From assembly GCA_038223165.1 (NCBI GenBank), contig JBBRHE010000078.1, forward strand, positions 1 through 14,517: 14,517 nucleotides of DNA, in the 5' to 3' direction. A model generated the notes under the pieces. The model was not told the origin of the DNA and made no database searches. It worked only from the letters and a program-made list of their open reading frames with translations. Made by a program: the position numbers and the translations under genes. Source of the stretch: DASYHQ01 sp038223165. Its GTDB lineage: Bacteria > Planctomycetota > Phycisphaerae > Tepidisphaerales > Tepidisphaeraceae. The stretch's first letter is position 1; each line of letters starts with the position of its first letter. This document shows positions 1 through 6,101 of the stretch, piece after piece.

Positions 1-264
1 ACGACGGCTGGGAATGACGTGACCATCAACATGCAGAAGTTCTATGGAACGGGATTGCTGAACCTGCATGGCTTCATCCTGTTCAAGGAAGTGCTGGTCG
101 ACCCGGCCAGTGAAGGGCTCAGGCGTTTGGCAACGCTGGTCTCCCAGGGAAGGCTCACCCCGCAGATCGAGGTGCAAGAGCCGTGGGAGAAGGTCGCAGA
201 GGTCTGTCAGGCGCTGACAGACCGGAAGTTCGTCGGTAAGGCCGTGCTTCACGTGGTGAAGTAG
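1..264 (+). CDS. zinc-type alcohol dehydrogenase / quinone reductase family protein, C-terminal fragment
   Basis: The reading frame is open at the left window edge and ends with TAG at 262-264, so only the last 87 residues are present. They resemble the C-terminal end of medium-chain dehydrogenase/reductases: a segment around FKEVLVDPASEGLRRL (part of the Rossmann fold and interface helix), then the usual TPQIEV...W..VAEVCQALTDR and the closing GKAVLHV strand that ends most members. The family uses NAD(P)H to reduce quinones, enals or alcohols in the cytoplasm. The substrate cannot be told, because the catalytic and zinc-binding regions lie outside the window. The gene converges on the minus-strand gene ending at 281, with a 16-base gap. 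An internal GTG at 19 is not a credible start, because coding continues upstream of it. Confidence 0.8.
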   Translation, partial: TTAGNDVTINMQKFYGTGLLNLHGFILFKEVLVDPASEGLRRLATLVSQGRLTPQIEVQEPWEKVAEVCQALTDRKFVGKAVLHVVK

Positions 265-280
265 GCCGCCGATCGGCAGG

Positions 281-1147
281 TCACTTGCGGAAGAACATCA
301 CGTAGACCAGCACCGCAGCGGCGTTGACCAGTGTGATGATGGCGGCCTTACCGACCAGCTCGCGCACCGTGTCCGACGCGTCGGCCAGAGGGGCGTTGAT
401 CCATTCCAACGGTTTGAGGTAGAACGGAGTCGGTGAGTCGTCGTGCGCTGAAGTGGTGGGTACCCCTGCGGTCGCATAGCTCGTTGCAAGATCGGCCAAG
501 CCCAGCCCGGCGCGCCCGGCAGTGGCGGTCTTGGCTTCGATGGAGACCGACGCGTCGGCTGATGGTTTGGATTCGCCGGTCGCAGCAGCAGGTGCAGCAG
601 CGTTTTCAGCGGCAACGGCCGCCATCGCGGCGGCGACAGGGTCTTCCTCCTCGACCGGCACGTCCGCCGACGCAACCGTCCCGGCGATCTGGGCACCCTC
701 GACCGGTGGGGACTCGGTCAATTGCTTGAACAGATCGTCGAGCTCGCTGGAGATCGAATCGTCGGTAACCGAAACGGTTTCCGGCACTTTCGGCGCTACA
801 ACCGGTGCAGGCGTGGCGTCAGCCGGGGGGGTCGTCAGCTTCGTCAGTTCACTGACGTCCTTCTGTAAGGCGTCGGCGTCTTTCTGGACTTCTTCAAGGA
901 TCTTGAGGGCGTCATCGGACAAGCCGCTGGTCGGGTCGGCTGCACTGTTGACAGCATCGGCGGCGTCGGCGATCACGTCGTCCAGGTTGTCGGCCTTGGG
1001 AATCGACGGAGCTTCCACGTCGGCCTCGGCCAGCAGGCGGTCGATCTCGTCACCTGCCATCTGGGACAGCAGGTCGTCGGCGCCGGCGTTGGACGGGCTC
1101 GTTGGTGAGCTCAGCGATTCGGGCAGCGGCGCGGTGCCTTTGCCCAT
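281..1147 (-). CDS. acidic, Ala/Pro-rich protein with a C-terminal membrane anchor
   Basis: A 288-residue protein of unknown function. Residues 1-60 are acidic and helical. Residues 78-105 (SDDALKILEEVQKDADALQK) form a likely coiled coil. Residues 106-235 are low-complexity Ala/Pro/Glu sequence, probably disordered. Residues 266-285 (GKAAIITLVNAAAVLVYVMFF) are a single hydrophobic helix followed by RK, so the protein looks tail-anchored with its bulk in the cytoplasm. Two short helices, DDLLSQMAGDEIDRLLAE (24-41) and SSELDDLFKQL (133-143), resemble each other and the FliM-type motif LSQDEIDALL. The start at 1147 is chosen because AAGGGAG lies 6 bases before it; an in-frame ATG at 1165 has no ribosome site. 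The reading frame stays open upstream to 4495, but that extension runs antisense through dapA and is not coding. Confidence 0.7.
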   Translation of the reverse strand: MGKGTAPLPESLSSPTSPSNAGADDLLSQMAGDEIDRLLAEADVEAPSIPKADNLDDVIADAADAVNSAADPTSGLSDDALKILEEVQKDADALQKDVSELTKLTTPPADATPAPVVAPKVPETVSVTDDSISSELDDLFKQLTESPPVEGAQIAGTVASADVPVEEEDPVAAAMAAVAAENAAAPAAATGESKPSADASVSIEAKTATAGRAGLGLADLATSYATAGVPTTSAHDDSPTPFYLKPLEWINAPLADASDTVRELVGKAAIITLVNAAAVLVYVMFFRK

Positions 1148-1153
1148 GGACGA

Positions 1154-1160
1154 CTCCCTT
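1154..1160 (-). promoter_or_regulatory. Shine-Dalgarno site fixing the start at 1147
   Basis: On the minus strand AAGGGAG precedes the ATG by 6 bases, close to the ideal anti-16S match. It decides between the ATG at 1147 and the in-frame ATG at 1165, which has no such site. Confidence 0.7.
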
Positions 1161-1348
1161 CGCATAAACGACTCGTCACGTTCATCGGTCCGGGCAGACC
1201 CCGACTCGCGTAAGACTTGCAACTTCTGTGACGATCGCGGCGCTTCCTGCGCAGTTATCGGACGCGGTGTTGACCGACATCCTAACGGCGGCCGATTCCG
1301 ACGACAATACAACGTCACGGGCACCCCCGAGGATCGCTCAAAACGACC

Positions 1349-1380
1349 AAGAGCGGACGACACGCCTGTCGTCCGCTCTT
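1349..1380 (-). terminator. perfect 14-bp hairpin, probable terminator of the 1453-1719 gene
   Basis: The arms 1349-1362 and 1367-1380 are exact reverse complements (AAGAGCGGACGACA) around the 4-base loop CGCC. On the minus strand the stem ends in CTCTT, followed by GGTCGTTTTG, a broken T-tract, so an intrinsic terminator is plausible. It stands downstream of the coiled-coil gene and upstream of the gene starting at 1147. The spacer 1148-1452 contains this hairpin, the one at 1395-1437, and nothing else I can recognise. Confidence 0.65.
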
Positions 1381-1394
1381 CGGTGTTGCATTCG

Positions 1395-1437
1395 GTCATC
1401 ATCCCAGGCCGTTCTGGCGAGCGGCCCGGGTGATGAC
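1395..1437 (-). repeat. long hairpin just downstream of the coiled-coil gene
   Basis: GTCATCA (1395-1401) pairs with TGATGAC (1431-1437), and the stem continues inward through CCC/GGG and GGCCG/CGGCC around a loop of about 10 bases. It starts about 15 bases after the stop codon of the 1453-1719 gene on the minus strand. It may protect the 3' end or act with the hairpin at 1349-1380. There is no T-run after it, so it is unlikely to terminate alone. Confidence 0.5.
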
Positions 1438-1452
1438 GGTTCGTAGACTCGG

Positions 1453-1719
1453 TTAGTCGTTCTCGGTCGTCTCCTCGAGCATCTTGCGCAGGTACCCGTT
1501 CTCGCGGCGAGTCGCTTCGAGGTCGAACACCAGGTACTTGATGCTCAACCGCAGGTAGTCGAGTGACTCCTGCAGGCTGCTGACCGTCTGCCGCAACCGC
1601 TCGTGGCGGACGCGGGTGTCTTCGGCCAGCTTTTCCAGCTTGGCGCGTTCGGTGATGGGCAGCGTGCTGATCTCGCCCATCAGCTCGGCCAGCTTGGTTT
1701 GGAACTCCTGCTCGTTCAT
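1453..1719 (-). CDS. small coiled-coil protein of unknown function
   Basis: An 88-residue protein starting MNEQEFQTKLAELMGEIS. Almost the whole chain is charged helix with heptad-like spacing (LAELMGEISTLP, then ERAKLEKLAEDTRVRHERLRQ, then SLQESLDYLRLSIKYLVFDL), ending in ATRRENGYLRKMLEE. A dimeric or oligomeric coiled coil is likely. There is no signal peptide or membrane segment, so it is cytoplasmic. I do not recognise a functional family; the pattern could suit a small structural or regulatory adaptor. The start at 1719 is chosen because GGAG lies 6 bases before it; the in-frame ATG at 1755 has no such site. It is followed by two strong hairpins and appears to be a single-gene unit. Confidence 0.72.
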   Translation of the reverse strand: MNEQEFQTKLAELMGEISTLPITERAKLEKLAEDTRVRHERLRQTVSSLQESLDYLRLSIKYLVFDLEATRRENGYLRKMLEETTEND

Positions 1720-1725
1720 TGCTTT

Positions 1726-1729
1726 CTCC
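1726..1729 (-). promoter_or_regulatory. Shine-Dalgarno site fixing the start at 1719
   Basis: GGAG on the minus strand, 6 bases before the ATG at 1719. The longer in-frame start at 1755 lacks a comparable site. Confidence 0.55.
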
Positions 1730-2102
1730 GTAGGTGCTTTGTCTGCCCACTTCATGGCAAATGGTGTTCCACTGCTGAGCCAGCCCTACAACGACACGGC
1801 CGGCGAAGCTAAAACTAAACGGATTGACCACTGGCGATGCATACCGTCGGTCGGTCGCAAGCGCCGGTCGTGCCGGATGATGTCCACGATGAACATCCCC
1901 AGCCGTTGGTCGTTGACGATCGTCACCTTTGAACCACGAGAGCGTTCCCCAGCGTTGACGACGCCGCGAACTATACTCAGGCGTCAATTTGGCCCCCAAT
2001 CCCAAATGCGCTCGCGACACATTTTCTTGGACTAAGTCCGATAAGTCGGGAAAGACAGTCCGGTGATGCAGGTGGGATGGGGTCGATGGTCGACAGTCGA
2101 AC

Positions 2103-2150
2103 ATCGCAAAGGCGCAAGCGACCCTCGATACTCGCGTACGCCTTTGCGAT
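2103..2150. repeat. inverted repeat, short relative of the octamer hairpin family
   Basis: ATCGCAAAGGCG (2103-2114) and CGCCTTTGCGAT (2139-2150) pair perfectly over 12 bp. The loop is 24 bases and contains a second small stem GCGA/TCGC (2118-2121 with 2132-2135). The arm is made of CGCAAAGG-CGCAAG units, which resemble the ACGCAGAG and ACGCCAAG units of the three longer hairpins in this window. Membership of that family is an inference from unit similarity and layout. Confidence 0.55.
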
Positions 2151-2214
2151 TTCCCCTTCTCGATCTCCTCGGCACGCCGATCCGAAACCCGTGGGGTTTT
2201 TTGATCGATTCGAG

Positions 2215-2220
2215 TAAGAT
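2215..2220 (+). promoter_or_regulatory. candidate -10 hexamer for a leaderless mRNA
   Basis: TAAGAT ends 7 bases before the ATG at 2228, so transcription would begin at or next to the start codon. No Shine-Dalgarno sequence is visible before this gene. No good -35 box is seen at the usual spacing, which keeps confidence low. Confidence 0.35.
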
Positions 2221-2227
2221 CGGCGAC

Positions 2228-2968
2228 ATGGCCAAGAAGAACGACGACCTCGCCGCCGCCTTGAACGCGCTGGCTAGTGGGCACGAACCCGAGGAAGATT
2301 CCGCGAGCGAATCCCACCACGCCGCCGAGGTTCACGATGAGCCCGCAGCACCGGTGACCCCTCCACCGGTGGCACGACCGGCAAAGGTCGCACGACCCGC
2401 ACCGGTGACACCCGCCGTCCCGGTCGCTCGCAGCACGCGCCCCACTGCGCCAGCGAGCCCCAAAGCCACCGCCACGCCGACCCCCACGCCCGTCGTGGAA
2501 GCCCGCCCGGCATCTCGCGTCCGAGCGTCGGCCCCGACCGCGCGACCCATCGCCCCGGCCACGCCAGCGCCACCGGAACCGGTCGAGGTCGCCAGTGACA
2601 GCCCCTTCGACCACGCCCCTCCCGACGACGATGACGCCGTCATCGTCCCGGCACCCGACCAGTCGGTCTTTGCCCCGCGCCCCAAGGCCGCGCCGGCCGT
2701 TCGCAAGGCCCGCACCCCCATCTACCAGACCCTCGAGTTCCGCCAGACCGTCATCCCGATCATGCTCACCAGTGGCGTGCTCGCGATTGTGCTGGGTGCC
2801 ATCCGGTTTGGCCTCAGTGACGACTCGATCTTCTCGGCCGTCCATTCGTCCGTCGCGATCGTCCTCATCGTCTTGGGCTTCATGCTCCTCGGCGCTGCTG
2901 CGTTGAACATCATGCAGGTCAAACAGATGCTCGAAGCCAACAACGCTCCCGCCAAGGCCAAGCGATAA
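2228..2968 (+). CDS. Pro/Ala-rich protein with two C-terminal membrane helices
   Basis: A 246-residue protein of unknown function starting MAKKNDDLAAALNALASG. Residues 20-160 are Pro, Ala, Thr and Val rich with acidic patches (DDDD near 129-132) and are almost certainly disordered. The C-terminal 84 residues are ordered: TPIYQTLEFRQT, then helix 1 at about 174-192 (VIPIMLTSGVLAIVLGAI), a short loop FGLSDDSIFSAVHS, and helix 2 at about 207-227 (VAIVLIVLGFMLLGAAALNIM), ending in a basic tail KAKR. Two helices and a long N-terminal tail suggest an inner-membrane protein with a cytoplasmic N-terminus. The frame is open further upstream to 2063, but that region contains the 2103-2150 hairpin, so the start at 2228 is preferred although no Shine-Dalgarno site is present. 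Confidence 0.68.
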   Translation: MAKKNDDLAAALNALASGHEPEEDSASESHHAAEVHDEPAAPVTPPPVARPAKVARPAPVTPAVPVARSTRPTAPASPKATATPTPTPVVEARPASRVRASAPTARPIAPATPAPPEPVEVASDSPFDHAPPDDDDAVIVPAPDQSVFAPRPKAAPAVRKARTPIYQTLEFRQTVIPIMLTSGVLAIVLGAIRFGLSDDSIFSAVHSSVAIVLIVLGFMLLGAAALNIMQVKQMLEANNAPAKAKR

Positions 2969-2985
2969 CCGCCCTGAAGAGCGGA

Positions 2986-3168
2986 TCAACGCAGAGGCGC
3001 GGAGTGGGGAACGCAGAGGGACGCAGAGAAATCGAACGGGGATTGCAGAGTTCTCGTCGATCAGGTTGATCGCGTTTTTCCCAATCTGCGCCATCTGCGA
3101 AATCCCTGTTTCATCTGCCCGCATTCTCGGCGTTTCTCCGGGTTCTTCCCTCTGCGCTTCCGCGTTCA
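2986..3168. repeat. octamer hairpin element, copy B (ACGCAGAG type)
   Basis: The left arm (about 2988-3030) carries ACGCAGAG or close variants at 2989, 3011 and 3021. The right arm (about 3128-3168) carries the complementary CTCTGCG-type units. The arms pair imperfectly, for example AACGC (2988-2992) with GCGTT (3162-3166). An inner stem pairs AACGGGGATT (3035-3044) with AATCCCTGTT (3101-3110). The left arm is nearly the same as that of copy D at 7230. It starts about 20 bases after the stop codon of the 2228-2968 gene and ends just before the dapA promoter. Confidence 0.75.
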
Positions 3169-3183
3169 AATCCCCTGCTTTGC

Positions 3184-3211
3184 TTGCCATTCGGTGACCC
3201 TCCCCTACAAT
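3184..3211 (+). promoter_or_regulatory. sigma-70-type promoter for dapA
   Basis: TTGCCA (3184-3189) and TACAAT (3206-3211) are separated by 16 bases, close to the housekeeping consensus. Transcription would start near 3218, giving a leader of about 27 bases that contains GGAGG (3234-3238), 6 bases before the dapA ATG. Confidence 0.65.
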
Positions 3212-3244
3212 CGCCGGGCCTAGGCAAACCCTTGGAGGATTCCC

Positions 3245-4123
3245 ATGTTCAGCGGCGCAATCACGGCTCTCGTCACCCCATTCACCAGCAGCGGCAAGGT
3301 GGATGAGAACCGCCTGCGCGAACAGGTCGACTATCAGATCAAAGGGGGTATCGACGGGCTCGTCCCCGTCGGTACGACTGGTGAATCGCCGACGCTCGAC
3401 TTCGCTGAGCACCTTCGGGTTATCCAGATCACGATCGAGCAGGCTAAGGGCCGCGTGCCCGTCATCGCGGGTGTTGGCGCCAACGCGACGACCGAAGCCG
3501 TCCACCTGCACACCGAAGCCAAGAATCTCGGCGCGACGGCCGGTCTGAGCGTCAACCCCTATTACAACAAGCCTTCCCAGGAAGGGCTCTACCGTCACTT
3601 CATGACGCTCGCCGACACGGTCGACTTGCCAATCGTGCTGTACAACATCCCCGGCCGGACGGGCATCACGATGACGCCACAGACCGTCGCGCGGTTGAAC
3701 AGCCACAAGAACATCGTCGCGATCAAGGAAGCGACCGGCCTGCCTGACATGACCAGCGAGATCAGCTCCTTGTGCGACATCACGATCGTCAGTGGTGACG
3801 ACTCTCTGACACTCCCGCTGATGTCGATCGGCGCTAAGGGCGTCATCAGTGTGGTCTCCAACCTCCTTCCGAATGACGTCAAGCAGTTGACCAAGCACGC
3901 CCTCGCTGGTGACTTCACCGAAGCGGCCCGTGTGCACTACAGGCTCTACCCGCTCATCAAGAGCCTCTTCCTCGACGGCAACCCCGCCGGCATCAAGTAC
4001 GCGATGCAGGTTGCGGGCCTGGACGGTGGCGCGATGCGCCTGCCACTCGTCGAAGCGACCGAGCCGACCAGGAAGCTCATCAGTGAATGGGTCGCCAAGC
4101 ACGGTGTGAAGGGTGTAATCTGA
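3245..4123 (+). CDS. dapA: 4-hydroxy-tetrahydrodipicolinate synthase
   Basis: DapA condenses pyruvate with aspartate semialdehyde, the first committed step of the lysine and diaminopimelate pathway, in the cytoplasm. The protein has 292 residues, the same length as the E. coli enzyme, and the active-site residues fall at the same numbers: GTTGE at 43-47 (T44, T45), the YY of NPYYNKP (Y106, Y107), YNIPGRTG with Y133 and R138, and the Schiff-base lysine K161 in AIKEATG. The (beta/alpha)8 barrel is complete. The start is secure: GGAGG lies 6 bases before the ATG and a good promoter lies further upstream. It looks monocistronic, with a hairpin and T-run at 4229-4258 downstream; the other lysine genes are not in the window. 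Confidence 0.97.
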   Translation: MFSGAITALVTPFTSSGKVDENRLREQVDYQIKGGIDGLVPVGTTGESPTLDFAEHLRVIQITIEQAKGRVPVIAGVGANATTEAVHLHTEAKNLGATAGLSVNPYYNKPSQEGLYRHFMTLADTVDLPIVLYNIPGRTGITMTPQTVARLNSHKNIVAIKEATGLPDMTSEISSLCDITIVSGDDSLTLPLMSIGAKGVISVVSNLLPNDVKQLTKHALAGDFTEAARVHYRLYPLIKSLFLDGNPAGIKYAMQVAGLDGGAMRLPLVEATEPTRKLISEWVAKHGVKGVI

Positions 4124-4648
4124 TCGCGTCAGTCGGCGATCGACAGTCAAGCAGACGTTTGACCCGAACCCAGGCGCGACGAAAAAATAGTTTTTGCTTT
4201 CATCCCTCCCCATCCAACACGGAAAATCCGCGTTTCCACATGAAAAACGCGCTTTTTTCGCATTCTGACGCCTGGAAAATCTCCGCGAAGCCGACCTACA
4301 ACCGACATCAAACCGACCAACAAACGACACAAAACGACATGAACCGACGGCGGTCCACATGACCGCAATTCGCCGACCCGGGCGCCGCCGATCGTCGCGT
4401 CGGCCGTCGGTCATTCGATGATGCGCAGCGATTGCCTGCATACCCCTTCGAATGCGCTGCGCGCCCCGACGCTGGCTGGCGCACCGGACCCCCACCGTGA
4501 TTCAGGAACACATGATTTTCTGTTTTCCCGCAGTGCGCGCGCCGATGCGATTGCGCGCACATTCGGCTTTTCGCCCACCGTAGATTGAGATGCGTTGACC
4601 CCTCTCTCGTTACTTAATGACACTAGTCTTGCACAGGCGAATTCGAAT
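4124..4648. other. gene-poor convergent spacer with a phased CGAC array
   Basis: No secure gene is seen between the dapA stop and the hairpin at 4649. Besides the terminator at 4229-4258, the stretch holds six CGAC tetramers at 4292, 4303, 4314, 4325, 4335 and 4345, spaced 11, 11, 11, 10 and 10 bases, with A-rich sequence between them. It also holds an 8-bp inverted repeat GTGCGCGC/GCGCGCAC (4533-4540 with 4553-4560). The base composition of 4190-4340 is noticeably more A-rich than the flanking genes. Several open frames cross the region but none has a ribosome site or recognisable product. Confidence 0.5.
4229..4258 (+). terminator. intrinsic terminator downstream of dapA
   Basis: CGCGTTT (4229-4235) pairs with AAACGCG (4245-4251) around a 9-base loop, followed by C and six T residues (4253-4258). 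It lies about 105 bases after the dapA stop codon. The stem is short, but the T-run is clean. Confidence 0.6.
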
Positions 4649-4812
4649 GAACGCCAAGACGCCAAGGACGCCAAGAGAGACACGCCAAGGAGGAGAAAAC
4701 GAGGATGGAGGATCGCAAGAGCTTCTTGCGCCATCTGCTAAGTTCGATCATCCATCTTCGCGTTTAGTTCTTGGCGTTTTTTTAACTTGGCGTCCTTGGC
4801 GTCTTGGCGTTC
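4649..4812. repeat. octamer hairpin element, copy C (ACGCCAAG type)
   Basis: The left arm 4649-4675 and right arm 4786-4812 are perfect 27-base reverse complements, made of three ACGCCAAG units. Pairing resumes inside: a further ACGCCAAGG (4682-4690) faces CTTGGCGT (4770-4777), GATGGAGGATCG (4704-4715) faces CGATCATCCATC (4745-4756) with one mismatch, and CGCAAGA/TCTTGCG (4714-4720 with 4724-4730) caps the structure. The whole 164 bases can fold as one long rod. The right arm ends 7 bases from the hisB stop codon. Confidence 0.85.
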
Positions 4813-4819
4813 ACCCCAC

Positions 4820-5416
4820 TCAAACGATCAACGACCCCTTCGTGCTCGGCACCGCATCGTTGCGCGGATCTAAACTCGTCGCCTGGCGGAGGGCTTTGGC
4901 GAGGGCTTTGAAGATCGCTTCGGAGATGTGGTGGTTGTTCGTTCCGTACGGGACCGTGATATGCAGGTTCAGCTTGCCTGCGGTCGACAGTGATTTCAAA
5001 AACTCTTCAATCAATTCGACAGGGAATTGACCGATCAGTTCACCCGTGAATTTGACGTTGAAGACGAACGCGGGTCGGCCGGACAGGTCGATCGCGACCT
5101 GGGCGAGGCTTTCGTCCATTGGCACGATGGCCCAGCCGTAACGGTAGATGCCGCGCTTGTCACCGAGCGCTTTATCAAGGGCCTGACCGAGCACGATGCC
5201 GACGTCCTCGACCGTGTGGTGCGCGTCGACGTCAAGATCGCCTTTGGCGCTTACGTCGAGGTCGACAAGGCTATGGCGGGCCAGAAGGTCGAGCATGTGG
5301 TCGAAGAACCCGACGCCGGTCTTGGCAATCGAGTTGCCTTTGCCATCGAGGTTGAGCGCGAGGGTGATGTCGGTCTCTTTGGTCTTGCGGGACAATTGTG
5401 CGGTGCGGTCGGGCAT
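4820..5416 (-). CDS. hisB: imidazoleglycerol-phosphate dehydratase
   Basis: This enzyme removes water from imidazoleglycerol phosphate to give imidazoleacetol phosphate, the sixth step of histidine synthesis, in the cytoplasm. The protein has 198 residues, the normal length for the monofunctional form without the histidinol-phosphatase domain of E. coli HisB. The Mn-binding motifs are present: FFDHM (H40) and ARHSL (H48), DAHHTVED (H66, H67, E70), MDES (100-103), NNHHISE (H162, H163, E166) and the closing STKG (191-194). It is the last gene of the leftward histidine cluster and starts 8 bases after the stop of the broken toxin gene. No clear Shine-Dalgarno sequence precedes the ATG, so it may depend on translation from upstream. 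Confidence 0.96.
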   Translation of the reverse strand: MPDRTAQLSRKTKETDITLALNLDGKGNSIAKTGVGFFDHMLDLLARHSLVDLDVSAKGDLDVDAHHTVEDVGIVLGQALDKALGDKRGIYRYGWAIVPMDESLAQVAIDLSGRPAFVFNVKFTGELIGQFPVELIEEFLKSLSTAGKLNLHITVPYGTNNHHISEAIFKALAKALRQATSLDPRNDAVPSTKGSLIV

Positions 5417-5424
5417 AAGGGGTG

Positions 5425-5806
5425 CTATCGGGTATAAGGTTGAATCGTCTGCAGGTCAGGAACGGCGGTGAAATGCCTGACGTTGAATGTGTGCAGGGGC
5501 AGTGCGAACTCTAAGGCTGTGTGCGCGATCAGAACATCAATAAAGCCGATCCCGTTTGCAAGGTGAATCTGTTCGAAGGTTTTCAATGCACTCGAACAGG
5601 ATTTTGAACTCGGCGATAGCGCGAATCTTGTGCAGCACCAGTTGTGTCTTTCGCATGTCCTCACGGTTTTGCGTACCGTCGATCAATTCCATCGCGGAGT
5701 ATCCGGAAATCACAACGCCTATTGGATGCATCGCGTTGAGCCACGCAATCGCGTTAGGCTTGCCGCGTGTAATATCAATGAGAATATCGGAGTCGATGAA
5801 GATCAT
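5425..5806 (-). pseudogene. vapC: VapC-family PIN-domain toxin, disrupted by a one-base frameshift
   Basis: Two overlapping minus-strand frames encode the two halves of one PIN domain. The first begins MIFIDSDILIDITRG with the first acidic residues (D5, D7) and includes the conserved Glu in SAMELIDG. The second carries TFEQIHLANGIGFIDVLIAHTA with the third Asp, then the usual PLHTFNVRHFTAVPDL ending. The break is at an A-run (GAAAAC on the minus strand, near 5578-5583). Removing one A joins ...FECIE directly to TFEQ and gives a 126-residue VapC of normal length with all acidic residues. PIN toxins are RNases that cleave tRNA or rRNA. The start overlaps the antitoxin stop as ATGA (5803-5806). 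It may be a true pseudogene, a homopolymer sequencing error or a slippage site; the sequence alone cannot say which. Confidence 0.8.
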
Positions 5807-6069
5807 CGGTCGAATTTACGGTGCTGCGCGCGATCACGAAGCTGTCGTGCGTATTCCAAGCTGTCGGTGATGTCCGTGCGATCGGCCCACATTCCAACAA
5901 ACTCCGACTTTGCAAGTTCGCCGGCCGTCATGTATTTGCCGCCTTCCGTCTCATCAATCACTGTCTTCGTTTCCTCGACATGCACGGTGAGCGCGGTCCC
6001 CTCGGGCAACGAGACGGGCTCGTCCGGGACAATCGTCTTACCATCAAAATGCGCTTTAAGCGTCACCAT
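5803..6069 (-). CDS. VapB-type antitoxin partner of the PIN-domain toxin
   Basis: An 88-residue protein. The N-terminal half (VTLKAHFDGKTIVPDEPVSL, then PEGTALTVHVEE) is the beta-rich DNA-binding fold typical of small antitoxins found next to PIN toxins. The C-terminal half (TAGELAKSEFVGMWADR, then DSLEYARQLRDRAQHR) is the usual toxin-binding helix with an arginine-rich end. It would neutralise VapC and repress its own operon. AAGGTG lies about 5 bases before the ATG, and its stop overlaps the toxin start by four bases, the classic coupled arrangement. It lies between hisC and hisB, 32 bases after the hisC stop, so it would be co-transcribed with the histidine genes. The pair appears less GC-rich than its neighbours, which fits acquisition by transfer. 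Confidence 0.78.
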   Translation of the reverse strand: MVTLKAHFDGKTIVPDEPVSLPEGTALTVHVEETKTVIDETEGGKYMTAGELAKSEFVGMWADRTDITDSLEYARQLRDRAQHRKFDR

Positions 6070-6101
6070 AAGTCACCTTGTAACCAGGTTGCCATTCAAT
6101 C

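Larger units (their letters stand above)
1720..2227. other. 508-base divergent spacer
   Basis: This spacer lies between the leftward gene starting at 1719 and the rightward gene starting at 2228. It holds a TATACT hexamer (+, 1972-1977) whose complement region also gives TATAGT on the minus strand (1970-1975), with no convincing -35 box at normal spacing. It also holds the inverted repeat at 2103-2150. A minus-strand frame of about 47 codons starting with GTG near 1926 (VTIVNDQRLGMFIVDIIRHD) is open, but it has no ribosome site and no recognised family. I see no secure gene. Confidence 0.5.

Noticed and set aside
522..1433. 303-codon plus-strand frame opposite the tail-anchored protein gene
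   Set aside because: Ser/Ala-rich mirror of the minus-strand gene, no ribosome site and no family resemblance.
1785..1928. 47-codon minus-strand frame from GTG (VTIVNDQRLGMFIVDIIRHD)
   Set aside because: The hydrophobic stretch drew attention, but there is no ribosome site, no recognised family, and it would sit directly upstream of another gene with its own site.
1955..1977. TTGACG...TATACT as a promoter for the 2228 gene
   Set aside because: The spacer is only 11 bases and the site lies about 250 bases upstream of the gene.
281..4495. 1404-codon open frame on the minus strand
   Set aside because: Only its last 288 codons have a ribosome site and protein-like composition. The rest runs antisense to dapA and the 2228 gene and through hairpin repeats, and is open because of high GC and codon bias.
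4308..4734. Minus-strand frames of 84 and 107 codons in the dapA-hisB spacer
   Set aside because: No ribosome sites, they cross the CGAC array and the copy C hairpin, and they resemble no known protein.
2988..4812. Octamer arrays as a possible CRISPR
   Set aside because: Units are 8 bases, adjacent or nearly so, without unique spacers, and each array has a complementary second arm; no cas genes are present.
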